The position numbers and the translations under genes are program-made. A DNA stretch of 64,000 bases from positions 592,075 through 656,074 of the forward strand of contig NZ_JAEFCA010000004.1 in the NCBI RefSeq assembly GCF_016405855.1. Direction: 5' to 3'. The notes under the pieces were generated by a model that did not search any database, had not been told where the DNA came from, and saw only the letters and a program-made list of their open reading frames with translations. This DNA comes from Flavobacterium sp. IB48. GTDB taxonomy: Bacteria > Bacteroidota > Bacteroidia > Flavobacteriales > Flavobacteriaceae. Below, one piece after another: positions 25,272-35,412 of this stretch (its first letter is position 1; each line of letters starts with the position of its first letter).

Positions 25272-26612
25272 ATGACGCTACTTATATTAATTATAGTATT
25301 AGCCTTAATTTTTGATTACATCAATGGTTTTCATGATGCGGCAAATGCTATAGCGACTGTTGTTGCAACAAAGGTTTTGACACCTTTTCAGGCGGTTGTC
25401 TGGGCAGCATTTTTTAACTTTCTGGCTTATTGGGTTTTTGGATTTGGTGTTGCAGATACTGTTGCCAAAACAGCGCACACAATGGAAATTAACCTTGTTG
25501 TTATCCTAGCCGGAGTAATTGCAGCAATCTGTTGGAATTTATTGACTTGGTGGTTAGGAATCCCTTCAAGTTCTTCACATACCTTAATTGGAGGTTTCGC
25601 AGGAGCAGCTGTAGCGCACGCTATTGCAGTTCACGGTTTCTCTGGTTATGTTGGAGAAGACGGAGCAACTCACTACTGGTATGAAATTGTAAGCTGGTAT
25701 AAGGCCGGTAAAGATGGTGGAATGCCCTCGGGAGTCATCATTATTATTGCATTTATCGTTTTAGCTCCATTAATAGGTGCTATAGCATCTTATTTGATTT
25801 CTATTTGGCTATTAAATGCTTCACGTAAAAGTATCGGACCAAAAATATTTACTTTAGCTTTAATGCTTGCAACGATTTGGTTTGTTTACGTTCAGATGGT
25901 TTCTTATGAAGAAATTGTAGAACATGGAAAACCTCGTTTCGAATCCCATTTTTGGAGTGTAGTTTTTGATTCTCACAACATTAAATGGTTTTTAGTTGCT
26001 TTTATTATCCTGACAGTAAGTGCATTCTGTTTAATATTCAGCAGTTTAAATCTTCATCAAGCTGATGCAGCCTTAAAGAAAATGCAATTATTATCTTCTG
26101 CGGCATTTAGTTTGGGTCACGGAGGAAACGATTCTCAAAAAGTAATGGGTATTATTGCTGCTGCTGTAGCGGTATATATTAATACAAACCCTGGAGTTCA
26201 CATGGATGCTTGGTTAGATGTTGTGCTTCCAAATGATGACGCAGGAATTAAAGGTATAATGCCAAGCTGGATTCCTCTAGCGTGTTATTCTGCAATTGCA
26301 GCAGGAACTTTGAGTGGTGGATGGAAAATTGTGAAAACAATGGGTTCTAAAATCACTAAAGTAAGCTCGTTTGAAGGTGTTGCAGCAGAAACTGCAGGAG
26401 CTTTGACACTTTACTTTACAGAGCACTTAAAAATTCCTGTAAGTACAACACACACTATTACAGGTTCTATTATTGGAGTTGGATTAACAAAACGTGTTTC
26501 TGCTGTTAGATGGGGAGTTACAGTAAGTTTAATCTGGGCTTGGATCTTAACTATTCCAATTTCGGCTTTATTGGCAGGTTTGGTTTATTTTATTCTAAGC
26601 GTCTTTATGTAA
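25272..26612 (+). CDS. PiT family inorganic phosphate transporter
   Basis: A 446-residue polytopic inner-membrane protein with the two PHO4 repeats characteristic of PiT: FHDAANAIATVVATKVLTP at the N-terminus and LGHGGNDSQKVMGIIAAA in the second half, plus WWLGIPSSSSHTLIGG and VSTTHTITGSIIG. It takes up phosphate, probably as a metal-phosphate complex, driven by proton or sodium gradient. It is the second gene of an operon with the DUF47 protein and is followed by a strong terminator. Confidence 0.95.
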   Translation: MTLLILIIVLALIFDYINGFHDAANAIATVVATKVLTPFQAVVWAAFFNFLAYWVFGFGVADTVAKTAHTMEINLVVILAGVIAAICWNLLTWWLGIPSSSSHTLIGGFAGAAVAHAIAVHGFSGYVGEDGATHYWYEIVSWYKAGKDGGMPSGVIIIIAFIVLAPLIGAIASYLISIWLLNASRKSIGPKIFTLALMLATIWFVYVQMVSYEEIVEHGKPRFESHFWSVVFDSHNIKWFLVAFIILTVSAFCLIFSSLNLHQADAALKKMQLLSSAAFSLGHGGNDSQKVMGIIAAAVAVYINTNPGVHMDAWLDVVLPNDDAGIKGIMPSWIPLACYSAIAAGTLSGGWKIVKTMGSKITKVSSFEGVAAETAGALTLYFTEHLKIPVSTTHTITGSIIGVGLTKRVSAVRWGVTVSLIWAWILTIPISALLAGLVYFILSVFM

Positions 26613-26668
26613 TCTGAGAAAATGAATTTTGTAAAATGTGAAAAGTAAATCACATTTTGTTAATATAG

Positions 26669-26704
26669 AAAACCGATTTCAAATCTGAAATCGGTTTTTT
26701 TTGT
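26669..26704 (+). terminator. Terminator of the DUF47-pit operon
   Basis: AAAACCGATTTCA pairs perfectly with TGAAATCGGTTTT around a 4-base loop, followed by eight T. Confidence 0.85.
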
Positions 26705-26799
26705 TTTAATTTGTTTTAAAGTGAAACAATAAAAACTTTTGAAGGTTATAGATAAAACCGATTTTGCTGAGTTTTGTAAATACATTAATATTTAAAATA

Positions 26800-27795
26800 A
26801 TGAAGAGAATAATTTTGTTGGTTTTGATGCTGATTGTAAAAACTGGTTTTGCTCAGGCAAATGACAAAACTTTTAAATATGGTTTTGTTGATCAGACAGG
26901 AAAAGAAATAGTTCCTTGCAAATACGACGGTATTGCTGCTTTTGAAAATGGGTTTGCTGTTGTTCAATTAAAAGGCAAAAGCGGGGTGGTTGATAAAACC
27001 GGGAAAGAAGTAATTCGCTGTATTTATGATGAAATAATTAATAAGCAGAATTGGGTAATTGTAAGCAATAAAAATGCTAAAACTCAATATTTAATCAAGT
27101 CTTCAGATGTTTTGCTAACTAAAAAATACGATGATGCAAAAACTTTATCTCCAGAAATTACAGCTATAAAACTAAATAATAAATGGGGTTTTATAGATGT
27201 GGTTGGAGAAGAAATAACTCCGAAATATGACGAAATAATTGACTTTGCAGATAGGTTTGCTGTCGTGAAATTAAATGGCAAATTTGGTATTGTGGATCAG
27301 ATTGGGAAAGAGGTTGTTCCTCTAATTTATGATCATGTCCAAAATTTTAAAGAAGGTTTTGCAGTAGTAGAATCTAATAATAAGTTTGGAGTAATTAGTG
27401 AAGAAGGGAAGATTGTAGTTGCTGTTAAGTACGATATGAATTTTTATTTTAAGGATAACGTATCAATCGTAAAACAGGAAAATAAATATGGCATTTTGGA
27501 TAACGACGGAGAAGAAATCGTTTCATTAAAATACGATTTTATGGTTTTAAATGATGACTTAATTCAAGTGAAAATAGGCAATAAATACGGATTGATTGAT
27601 AAAACAGGAAAAGAAATTGCTCCAATTAAATATGATGCAATTGAATCGTTTAAAGACGGAATAGCTGTGATAAAGTTAGACGGGAAATATGGTTTTATTG
27701 ATAAAGAGGGAAAAGAAATCGTGGTGCCAAAATATGAAAAAGCAGATGATTTTAAAGAGGGTTTAGGTGTTGTTAGAATTCAAGTCGGAAAATAA
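26800..27795 (+). CDS. Exported WG-repeat protein
   Basis: The chosen start (ATG at 26800) gives a standard signal peptide (MKRIILLVLMLIVKTGFAQ). An ATG at 26764 would add 12 residues before the signal and is less likely. The mature protein of about 310 residues is almost wholly made of WG-type repeats of about 32-36 residues (KYGFVDQTGKEIVPCKYD, KFGIVDQIGKEVVPLIYD and so on), eight or nine in number. WG repeats form beta-rich domains of unknown role, found in surface and secreted Bacteroidota proteins. No partner gene is evident. Confidence 0.88.
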   Translation: MKRIILLVLMLIVKTGFAQANDKTFKYGFVDQTGKEIVPCKYDGIAAFENGFAVVQLKGKSGVVDKTGKEVIRCIYDEIINKQNWVIVSNKNAKTQYLIKSSDVLLTKKYDDAKTLSPEITAIKLNNKWGFIDVVGEEITPKYDEIIDFADRFAVVKLNGKFGIVDQIGKEVVPLIYDHVQNFKEGFAVVESNNKFGVISEEGKIVVAVKYDMNFYFKDNVSIVKQENKYGILDNDGEEIVSLKYDFMVLNDDLIQVKIGNKYGLIDKTGKEIAPIKYDAIESFKDGIAVIKLDGKYGFIDKEGKEIVVPKYEKADDFKEGLGVVRIQVGK

Positions 27796-27798
27796 AAA

Positions 27799-28317
27799 TC
27801 AAAACTTTTGAAGGTTTTTATGATTGTGTTTTCGCTTGTAATGCGTCTGTTTAAGCTGTTTCTGATCTTTCGAAATGATGCTTATAGTTCCGTCAATCTC
27901 AAGCATAGCAAGTTTAATGTCTGTTAGATGTTCTAAACCGTGTTCGCGAGCGGCTTCTTTTAGTTCTTCGTGCGAAACATCTAATCTGCTCAAAGTTTTA
28001 AAATCTAATATGCCATCGTGAATTAAGATTTCAGGTTTGTCCAATAGCAAATCGCCAAGAGTTTTGAATCTCTTTGTTAATTTCTTAATAGCAAAGTTGA
28101 TCGAAAACAAAACCAGTGCAGCAACCAATCCTCCTATTAAACTTGTATCTGGACCAACCATCGCATTTTGAACGGAGTTGCTTATTAATAAGATAAGGAT
28201 AATATCGGCAGTGTTTAATTGCGAAAGTTCTTTTTTGCCAAAAACGCGAAGCGCAATTGTCATAAAGAAATAAACAGCAACACTTCTGATAATAATATCT
28301 AAATAAGGAAAAGTCAT
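27799..28317 (-). CDS. DUF421 (YetF-like) membrane protein
   Basis: A 172-residue protein with three hydrophobic segments in its first 80 residues (VAVYFFMTIALRVFGKKELS, TADIILILLISNSVQNAMVG, and a third helix) and a cytoplasmic C-terminal domain with LLLDKPEILIHDGILDFKTL, all typical of DUF421. The function is unknown; some members occur in spore or stress contexts in Firmicutes. It ends 3 bases from the convergent WG-repeat gene and stands on its own. Confidence 0.9.
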   Translation of the reverse strand: MTFPYLDIIIRSVAVYFFMTIALRVFGKKELSQLNTADIILILLISNSVQNAMVGPDTSLIGGLVAALVLFSINFAIKKLTKRFKTLGDLLLDKPEILIHDGILDFKTLSRLDVSHEELKEAAREHGLEHLTDIKLAMLEIDGTISIISKDQKQLKQTHYKRKHNHKNLQKF

Positions 28318-28337
28318 GTTTTTTATTTTAAAGTTAA

Positions 28338-28378
28338 ATAAAAAAGCTTTGCCAAAGGTTTAAACTTTGACAAAGCTG
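28338..28378 (-). terminator. Terminator of the rimK-type gene
   Basis: AAAGCTTTGCCAAAG pairs with CTTTGACAAAGCT apart from one mismatch, and the minus-strand transcript runs into six T. It lies 40 bases past the stop. Confidence 0.75.
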
Positions 28379-28417
28379 CTAAATTATTTATGAAGAATTA
28401 AGTTTAAATGAACTTAA

Positions 28418-29785
28418 TTATAGTTTGAAATTTTTCTCAATAGCTCTAATCATCTCTCCAGCTACATCTTTGTTGGTTGCACCTTCAATTCCTTCAAGAC
28501 CTGGAGAAGAGTTTACTTCAAGTAATAATGGTCCTTTAGAAGATCGGATAATATCAACACCAGCAACTTTTAAATCCATTGCTTTTGCCGCTTTAATTGC
28601 AATCTTTTTTTCTTCGGCAGTTACTTTTATGACAGATGCAGTTCCGCCCAAATGAATGTTTGCTCTAAATTCACCTGGCATTGCTTCACGCTGAATTGCG
28701 GCAACCACTTTTCCGTCGATTACAAAACAACGAATATCTTTTCCGTTAGCTTCCTTAATGAATTCTTGAACTAAGATATTAGCATTTAAACTTTTAAAAG
28801 CGTTGATAACACTTTCTGCGGCTTTTTTGGTTTCGGCCAAAACAACCCCTTTTCCTTGTGTTCCTTCCAATAATTTTACAATTAAAGGTGATCCGCCAAC
28901 CATTTTGATTAAGTTGTCTGTATCAAGTGGAGAATTGGCAAAACCAGTAGTTGGAATATCGATTCCGCTATTTAAAAGCAATTGTAAAGAATATAATTTA
29001 TCTCTGGATTGTGTGATCGCTGTTGATGAATTTAAAACAAAGACTTTCAAAGCCTCAAACTGACGTGTTAAAGCGCAGCCGTAAAAGGTGATACTCGGAC
29101 GAATTCTTGGAATAATAGCATCAAATTCATTTAAGATTGTTCCGCCTCTGTAGTGGATTTCAGGTTTTTTGGCATCCAATTTCATGTAACATTCCTTGAT
29201 GTTTAGGAAATGCATTTCGTGACCGCGCATTTCGCCGGCTTCCATAATTCTTTTATTGCTGTATAATTCAGGATTGCTGGCTAAAAGACCAATTCGCAAG
29301 CCGGTTTTTGCTTTTTCAGAATTTTGATATAATTCTTTTAAAGATTCTGCCGTAGGCTGTCCTAAAAGGTATTTTTGTTCTGGATCGACTAAAACTCTTC
29401 CGCTCATAGCTTCACGGCCCAAAAGCATTCTAAAGCCCATAGAATCACGATTAGTCAAGGTCATTTCAATTGGCCATTTTGTATCGCCAATTTTTAGACT
29501 AGTTTGAATAACATAACGGTGTTCTCTAAAACCACTTGAGCTTTTAACGATCCTTTTGTCTACCAGTGGCGCTTCGCAGTGAATAACGGTTTTAATATTA
29601 TTCTGAATTGGATTAATATCAAATTTAACCCAATTGGCATCATTTTTTATAAAAGGAGCTATGTTTAAAGCGTGCATTGCCGAAGTTTTGGCGCCAGAAT
29701 CTACACGAGCCTTAATTGTCGGGATTCCTAATTCTGGAAATGCGCACCATTCTTCGCTACCTAAAATGACTTTGTTTTGAAGCAT
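28418..29785 (-). CDS. rimK: Fusion of a retropepsin-like zinc-protease-family domain and RimK glutamate ligase
   Basis: This 455-residue protein has two parts. Residues about 1-145 match the ATP-dependent zinc protease/RimB-type family (ARVDSGAKTSAMHA with the aspartate of a retropepsin-like site, RMLLGREAM). Residues about 160-455 are RimK: an N-terminal domain and an ATP-grasp ligase (LLEGTQGKGVVLAE, VDIIRSSKGPLLLEVNSSPGLEG). RimK adds glutamates to the C-terminus of ribosomal protein S6 in E. coli; the fused domain may trim or regulate them. I prefer the ATG at 29785 (MLQNKVILG); an ATG at 29818 is also in frame. Substrate is unknown here. Confidence 0.9.
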   Translation of the reverse strand: MLQNKVILGSEEWCAFPELGIPTIKARVDSGAKTSAMHALNIAPFIKNDANWVKFDINPIQNNIKTVIHCEAPLVDKRIVKSSSGFREHRYVIQTSLKIGDTKWPIEMTLTNRDSMGFRMLLGREAMSGRVLVDPEQKYLLGQPTAESLKELYQNSEKAKTGLRIGLLASNPELYSNKRIMEAGEMRGHEMHFLNIKECYMKLDAKKPEIHYRGGTILNEFDAIIPRIRPSITFYGCALTRQFEALKVFVLNSSTAITQSRDKLYSLQLLLNSGIDIPTTGFANSPLDTDNLIKMVGGSPLIVKLLEGTQGKGVVLAETKKAAESVINAFKSLNANILVQEFIKEANGKDIRCFVIDGKVVAAIQREAMPGEFRANIHLGGTASVIKVTAEEKKIAIKAAKAMDLKVAGVDIIRSSKGPLLLEVNSSPGLEGIEGATNKDVAGEMIRAIEKNFKL

Positions 29786-29859
29786 ATTTTGTTTTTTTAT
29801 TATAGAATTTAAATTCAAAAATAGCTATTTGCTTTTACTAAAGATAGTGATTTTTAATA

Positions 29860-29896
29860 AAAAAAATACCCGTTAAGTTATGAAAACGTAACGGGC
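29860..29896 (-). terminator. Terminator of clpC
   Basis: CCCGTTAAG at 29869 on pairs with the CGTAACGGG block ending 29895, followed by eight T on the minus strand. Confidence 0.75.
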
Positions 29897-29926
29897 ATGT
29901 TATAGGTGTTATAATTTTTGACTAAT

Positions 29927-32473
29927 TTATTGATTAGTCGGTTCTTCTGCTTTGTGAATTTCGACTGATAATTCTTGAGAATCATCTTTTAAATCCATCA
30001 TGATTTCATCGCCAGAATGAATTTTAGAGGTGATGATTTCTTCTGCTAACAAATCTTCGACATATTTCTGAATTGCTCTTTTTAAAGGACGCGCTCCAAA
30101 TTGTTTGTCGAAACCTTTTTCGGCAATAAATGCTTTTGCTTTGTCGGTTAAGCTTAATTTGTAACCTAACTCTGCAATACGAGAATAAAGTTTTTTCAAT
30201 TCGATTTCGATAATCAAATCAATATCAGCTTTTTCTAATGCATTAAATACAATTACGTCATCAATTCTGTTTAAGAACTCAGGAGCAAAAGTTTTTTTCA
30301 AAGCATTTTCGATAATGCTTTTCGAATTTTCGTCGGCTTGTGCTGTTCTTGCAGCAGTACCGAATCCAACACCTTGTCCGAAATCTTTTAGCTGACGTGC
30401 ACCAACGTTAGATGTCATGATAATGATAGTGTTTTTAAAGTCAATTTTACGACCTAAACTATCTGTCAAATATCCGTCATCTAAAACTTGAAGCATCATA
30501 TTGAATACATCTGGATGCGCTTTTTCGATCTCATCTAAAAGAACAACACAATATGGTTTTCTACGAACTTTTTCAGTCAATTGACCTCCTTCTTCGTATC
30601 CAACATATCCTGGAGGCGCTCCAACTAAACGAGATATTGCAAATTTCTCCATGTATTCGCTCATATCGATACGAACTAAAGCATCTTCAGAATCAAATAA
30701 TTCTTTAGCTAAAACTTTAGCCAATTGCGTTTTACCAACCCCAGTTTGACCTAAGAAAATGAACGAACCAATTGGTTTGTTTGGATCTTTAAGTCCAGCT
30801 CTGTTACGTTGAATAGAACGTGCAATTTTAAGAACGGCTTCATTTTGACCAATTACTTTATTCTGAATCAATTCAGGCAATTGAGCCAATTTGTTACTTT
30901 CTGTTTGTGCAATTCTGTTTACAGGAATTCCAGTCATCATAGAAACAACATCGGCTACATTATCTTCTGTAACTTCAATTCTGTTGTTTTTAGAATCTTC
31001 TTCCCATTGTTCTTGTGCTAAAGCAAGATCTTTTTCGATACGTTTTTCGTCATCGCGAAGTTTGGCAGCCTCTTCGTATTTTTGTTTTTTAACTACCATA
31101 TTTTTCATTTCGCGAACTTCTTCCAGTTGACGCTCTAAATCCAAAATTTGTTTCGGAACATCAATGTTGGTAATGTGTACGCGAGATCCAGCTTCGTCAA
31201 GAGCATCAATAGCTTTGTCTGGTAAGAAACGCTCAGACATATAGCGATCTGTAAGTTTAACACAAGCTTCAATAGCTTCTGGTGTATATGTTACATTGTG
31301 GTGATCTTCGTATTTGTCTTTTACGTTATTCAAAATAGCGATTGTTTCTTCAACAGAAGTTGGCTCAACAATTACTTTTTGAAAACGTCTTTCTAATGCG
31401 CCATCTTTCTCAATATATTGTCTGTATTCGTCTAGAGTAGTAGCACCAATACATTGAATTTCGCCTCTTGCTAAAGCAGGTTTGAACATATTTGAAGCGT
31501 CAAGCGAACCTGTTGCTCCACCAGCACCTACGATAGTATGGATTTCATCAATAAAAAGAATAATGTCGTCATTTTTCTCAAGTTCGTTCATCACGGCTTT
31601 CATTCTTTCCTCAAATTGTCCTCTGTATTTTGTTCCAGCAACTAAACTTGCTAAATCAAGAGTTACAACACGTTTATTGAAAAGAATACGAGATACTTTC
31701 TTTTGAATAATACGTAAAGCAAGTCCTTCTGCAATAGCAGATTTACCAACTCCAGGTTCTCCAATAAGAAGCGGATTGTTCTTTTTTCTACGGCTTAAAA
31801 TTTGCGATACACGCTCAATTTCTTTTTCTCGTCCTACAACAGGGTCTAATTTTCCTTCCTCAGCCATTTCTGTTAAATCTCTCCCAAAATTGTCTAGAAC
31901 TGGGGTTTTAGATTTTTTGTTTGACTTATTGGCGGGATTATTAAAACTGCTTTCTTTTAGACTGTCATCTTGTCCTGAATCATCATTATATGATTCGTTT
32001 CTTGGCAAGTTTTCTAAGAATTCTTCTTCGTTTGGAGTCATATTTAAGTACTGTTCTTTAGCTACGTCATAATCTATTTTTAGTTTATTCAATAGCTTGG
32101 TTGTTGGATCGTTTTCGTTTCTCAAGATACATAACAGCAAATGTGCCGTGCTAATCGATGAACTTTGAAATACTTTTGCTTCAAGAAAAGTGGTCTTCAG
32201 GGCTCTTTCGGCCTGTCGGGTAAGATGAAGGTTTTTCTTTTCTGCATTTACTTCAACGCTCAGGTTGGCAGGGCTAAGTACTTCTACTTTTCTGCGTAAA
32301 TGATCTAAATCGACAGCTAGGTTATTAAGTATATGAATAGCTTTTCCGTTACCATCTCTTAAAATACCTAGCATAAGATGTTCAGTACCAATAAAGTCGT
32401 GCCCTAGACGAAGAGCTTCTTCCTTACTGTACGTAATTACATCTTTTACTCTTGGTGAAAAATTATCATCCAT
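29927..32473 (-). CDS. clpC: ATP-dependent Clp protease ATP-binding subunit ClpC
   Basis: This 848-residue HSP100 chaperone has an N-terminal Clp_N double repeat (about 1-145), a first AAA+ module (GEPGVGKSA near residue 232), a UVR-type middle segment (KKQKYEEAAKLRDDEKRIEKD), a second AAA+ module (GQTGVGKTQ near 573) and the C-terminal D2-small domain. The loop GVGFG supplies the VGF tripeptide that docks on ClpP. It unfolds substrates for ClpP in the cytosol. No ctsR or mcsB gene is adjacent, unlike in Firmicutes. It is divergent from gyrA. Confidence 0.96.
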   Translation of the reverse strand: MDDNFSPRVKDVITYSKEEALRLGHDFIGTEHLMLGILRDGNGKAIHILNNLAVDLDHLRRKVEVLSPANLSVEVNAEKKNLHLTRQAERALKTTFLEAKVFQSSSISTAHLLLCILRNENDPTTKLLNKLKIDYDVAKEQYLNMTPNEEEFLENLPRNESYNDDSGQDDSLKESSFNNPANKSNKKSKTPVLDNFGRDLTEMAEEGKLDPVVGREKEIERVSQILSRRKKNNPLLIGEPGVGKSAIAEGLALRIIQKKVSRILFNKRVVTLDLASLVAGTKYRGQFEERMKAVMNELEKNDDIILFIDEIHTIVGAGGATGSLDASNMFKPALARGEIQCIGATTLDEYRQYIEKDGALERRFQKVIVEPTSVEETIAILNNVKDKYEDHHNVTYTPEAIEACVKLTDRYMSERFLPDKAIDALDEAGSRVHITNIDVPKQILDLERQLEEVREMKNMVVKKQKYEEAAKLRDDEKRIEKDLALAQEQWEEDSKNNRIEVTEDNVADVVSMMTGIPVNRIAQTESNKLAQLPELIQNKVIGQNEAVLKIARSIQRNRAGLKDPNKPIGSFIFLGQTGVGKTQLAKVLAKELFDSEDALVRIDMSEYMEKFAISRLVGAPPGYVGYEEGGQLTEKVRRKPYCVVLLDEIEKAHPDVFNMMLQVLDDGYLTDSLGRKIDFKNTIIIMTSNVGARQLKDFGQGVGFGTAARTAQADENSKSIIENALKKTFAPEFLNRIDDVIVFNALEKADIDLIIEIELKKLYSRIAELGYKLSLTDKAKAFIAEKGFDKQFGARPLKRAIQKYVEDLLAEEIITSKIHSGDEIMMDLKDDSQELSVEIHKAEEPTNQ

Positions 32474-32730
32474 AATATATAATTGGTATTGTAAATTTAG
32501 TGAATTACTGTTTTAAAAACAAAAACCGTACCTTCTAGAACTACTGTCAGCTAATAGACGAAAAAAAAGATAATAAAAGAGTTAAAAAACGCTTAATTTA
32601 TTAACTAAAAGCCAAAATAAAGTTGTTAATAAATCGTTCAAATAAGTGTAAGGAAATAGCTGAAAAAATTTTAAAAAAACGTATCTTGGCACGCTTTGAT
32701 AACTAATATAATTATTTAATATAACAACTT

Positions 32731-35376
32731 ATGTCTGAAGGAGAAAAGTTAATTCCTATTAACATAGAGGATGAAATGAAGTCAGCTTACATCGATTATT
32801 CGATGTCAGTAATTGTATCGAGAGCACTTCCTGATGTTAGAGATGGCTTGAAACCAGTGCACCGAAGAGTTCTTTACGGAATGTATGATTTAGGTGTAAC
32901 ATCAAGATCTGCCCACAAAAAGTCTGCGAGAATTGTAGGGGAGGTTCTGGGTAAGTATCACCCACACGGTGATACCTCTGTTTATGATGCAATGGTGCGT
33001 ATGGCGCAGGAATGGAGTATGCGTTATTTATTAGTTGATGGACAGGGTAATTTTGGATCTGTCGATGGAGACAGTCCTGCAGCAATGCGTTATACTGAGG
33101 CCAGAATGCGTAAAATCTCTGAAGAGATTATGGCCGATATCGAAAAAGAAACAGTTGATTTTCAATTAAACTTTGACGATACATTATATGAACCAAAAGT
33201 AATGCCTACCAAAGTTCCTACTTTATTAGTAAATGGAGCAACAGGTATTGCAGTTGGTATGGCGACAAATATGCCGCCACACAATTTAACTGAAGTTATC
33301 AATGGTACTTTAGCATACTTAGATAATAATGATATTGAAGTTGACGAATTGATGACACATATTAAAGCACCAGATTTTCCAACTGGTGGTGTAATATATG
33401 GTTACGAAGGTGTTCGCGAAGCTTTTAAAACAGGTAGAGGACGTATTGTAATGCGTGCGAAAGTTGGTTTTGAAGAAGTTGATGGAAGAGAATGTATCAT
33501 CGTTACTGAGATTCCATACCAGGTTAACAAAGCTGAAATGATCAAACGTACAGCTGATTTGGTTAACGAGAAAAAAATTGAAGGTATTGCCAATATTCGT
33601 GACGAGTCGGATAGAAATGGTATGCGTATCGTTTATATCTTGAAACGTGATGCTACACCAAACGTGGTTTTAAATACTTTGTATAAATATACTTCATTAC
33701 AGTCTTCTTTTAGTGTAAATAACATTGCATTAGTAAAAGGCCGTCCTCAAATGCTGAATCTGAAAGATATGATTCATTATTTTATTGAGCACCGCCATGA
33801 AGTAGTAGTAAGAAGAACGCAGTTTGAATTGCGTAAAGCTGAAGAAAGAGCGCATATTTTAGAAGGATTAATTATTGCTTCTGACAATATCGATGAAGTA
33901 ATTGCGTTAATCAGAGGATCTAAAAATACAGATGAAGCTAGAGAAAAATTAATCGAAAGATTTAAACTATCAGATATTCAAGCTCGTGCTATTGTTGAGA
34001 TGCGTTTGCGTCAGTTAACAGGTCTGGAGCAAGATAAATTAAGAGCTGAGTTTGAAGAATTAATGAAGTTAATTGAGCATTTGAAAGCTTTACTAGCAGA
34101 TATTAATTTGAGAACAGATTTGATTAAAGAAGAGTTAACTGAAATTCGTGATAAATATGGTGACGAAAGACGTTCTCAAATTGAATATTCTGGAGGAGAT
34201 GTAAGTATTGAAGATTTAATTGCTGACGAAAATGTAGTTATTACCATTTCTCATGCAGGTTACATCAAACGTACAAACCTTACAGAATATAAAACGCAAA
34301 ATAGAGGAGGAGTTGGACAGAAGAGTGCAGGAACAAGAGATCAAGATTTCTTAGAGCACATGTTCGTGGCAACAAACCACCAATATATGATGTTCTTTAC
34401 CCAAAAAGGAAAATGTTTCTGGATGCGTGTTTATGAAATTCCAGAAGGAAGTAAAACCGCAAAAGGTAGAGCAATTCAGAACTTGGTAAACATTGAAAGC
34501 GATGATAAAGTTAAAGCTTTCATTTGTACACAAGACTTAAAAGACAAAGATTATATCAATACGCATAATCTTGTAATGGTAACAAAACAAGGTCAGGTGA
34601 AGAAAACTTCTTTAGAGAAATATTCTAAACCAAGAGCAAATGGAGTTGCGGCTATTACAATTAAAGAAGGTGATGAGTTACTTGGTGCTCAGTTAACAAA
34701 CGGAGAGAGCCAAATTATCTTAGCGGTTAAGTCTGGTAAATTAGTTCGTTTTGAAGAAACTAAAACACGTCCGATGGGAAGAACAGCTTCTGGAGTTCGT
34801 GGTATTACTTTGAAAGATGAAACGGATGAAGTAATTGGAATGGTTACTGTTGATAAAAATGATATTACAGAATCTCAGATTTTAGTTGTAACCGAAAATG
34901 GATACGGAAAACGTACTAAATTGGTTGATGAAGACGGAGAAGATGTGTACAGAATTACAAACCGTGGAGGTAAAGGAGTTAAAACGCTTAACATTACAGA
35001 AAAAACAGGTAAACTGATTTCTATTAACGCTGTTACAGATGCTGACGATTTAATGATCATCAATAAATCGGGATTAACCATTAGAATGGCAATTGAAGAT
35101 TTACGTGTTATGGGACGTGCTACTCAAGGTGTTAGATTGATTAACCTTAAAGGGAAAGATTCTATCGCTGCTGTAACAACTGTAATGAAAGACGACGCCG
35201 AAGAAGTTATTGTCGATGAAGATGGTAATGTTATCGAAACTGTAATTGAAAGAGTGAAGCCAGATCTAGAGGTTCTTGAAGATGACGGAGCTGCAGAAGA
35301 TGACGATGACTCTGATGATGAAGAAGTAGAAGATGAGGACGATGCTGACGCAGAGGACGAAGAATCTGAAGAATAA
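32731..35376 (+). CDS. gyrA: DNA gyrase subunit A
   Basis: The 881-residue protein has the catalytic winged-helix region with the quinolone-determining segment HPHGDTSVYDAMVRMAQ (Thr82, Asp86) and the catalytic Tyr121 in AAMRYTEAR, then a tower/coiled region, and the C-terminal beta-pinwheel repeats. The GyrA box is degenerate: Q523-N-R-G-G-V-G529 instead of QRRGGKG. The last 31 or so residues are almost entirely Asp and Glu. With GyrB it introduces negative supercoils. The C-terminal changes could alter supercoiling strength; a ParC identity is less likely given the retained box and the gene setting opposite clpC. Confidence 0.94.
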   Translation: MSEGEKLIPINIEDEMKSAYIDYSMSVIVSRALPDVRDGLKPVHRRVLYGMYDLGVTSRSAHKKSARIVGEVLGKYHPHGDTSVYDAMVRMAQEWSMRYLLVDGQGNFGSVDGDSPAAMRYTEARMRKISEEIMADIEKETVDFQLNFDDTLYEPKVMPTKVPTLLVNGATGIAVGMATNMPPHNLTEVINGTLAYLDNNDIEVDELMTHIKAPDFPTGGVIYGYEGVREAFKTGRGRIVMRAKVGFEEVDGRECIIVTEIPYQVNKAEMIKRTADLVNEKKIEGIANIRDESDRNGMRIVYILKRDATPNVVLNTLYKYTSLQSSFSVNNIALVKGRPQMLNLKDMIHYFIEHRHEVVVRRTQFELRKAEERAHILEGLIIASDNIDEVIALIRGSKNTDEAREKLIERFKLSDIQARAIVEMRLRQLTGLEQDKLRAEFEELMKLIEHLKALLADINLRTDLIKEELTEIRDKYGDERRSQIEYSGGDVSIEDLIADENVVITISHAGYIKRTNLTEYKTQNRGGVGQKSAGTRDQDFLEHMFVATNHQYMMFFTQKGKCFWMRVYEIPEGSKTAKGRAIQNLVNIESDDKVKAFICTQDLKDKDYINTHNLVMVTKQGQVKKTSLEKYSKPRANGVAAITIKEGDELLGAQLTNGESQIILAVKSGKLVRFEETKTRPMGRTASGVRGITLKDETDEVIGMVTVDKNDITESQILVVTENGYGKRTKLVDEDGEDVYRITNRGGKGVKTLNITEKTGKLISINAVTDADDLMIINKSGLTIRMAIEDLRVMGRATQGVRLINLKGKDSIAAVTTVMKDDAEEVIVDEDGNVIETVIERVKPDLEVLEDDGAAEDDDDSDDEEVEDEDDADAEDEESEE

Positions 35377-35412
35377 GTACAAACAAAAAATTAAATACAA
35401 ACAAATACCATT

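Noticed and set aside
32474..32730. clpC-gyrA gap examined for a replication origin
   Set aside because: No cluster of DnaA boxes or AT-unwinding repeats and no dnaA or gyrB nearby; it reads as an ordinary divergent promoter region.
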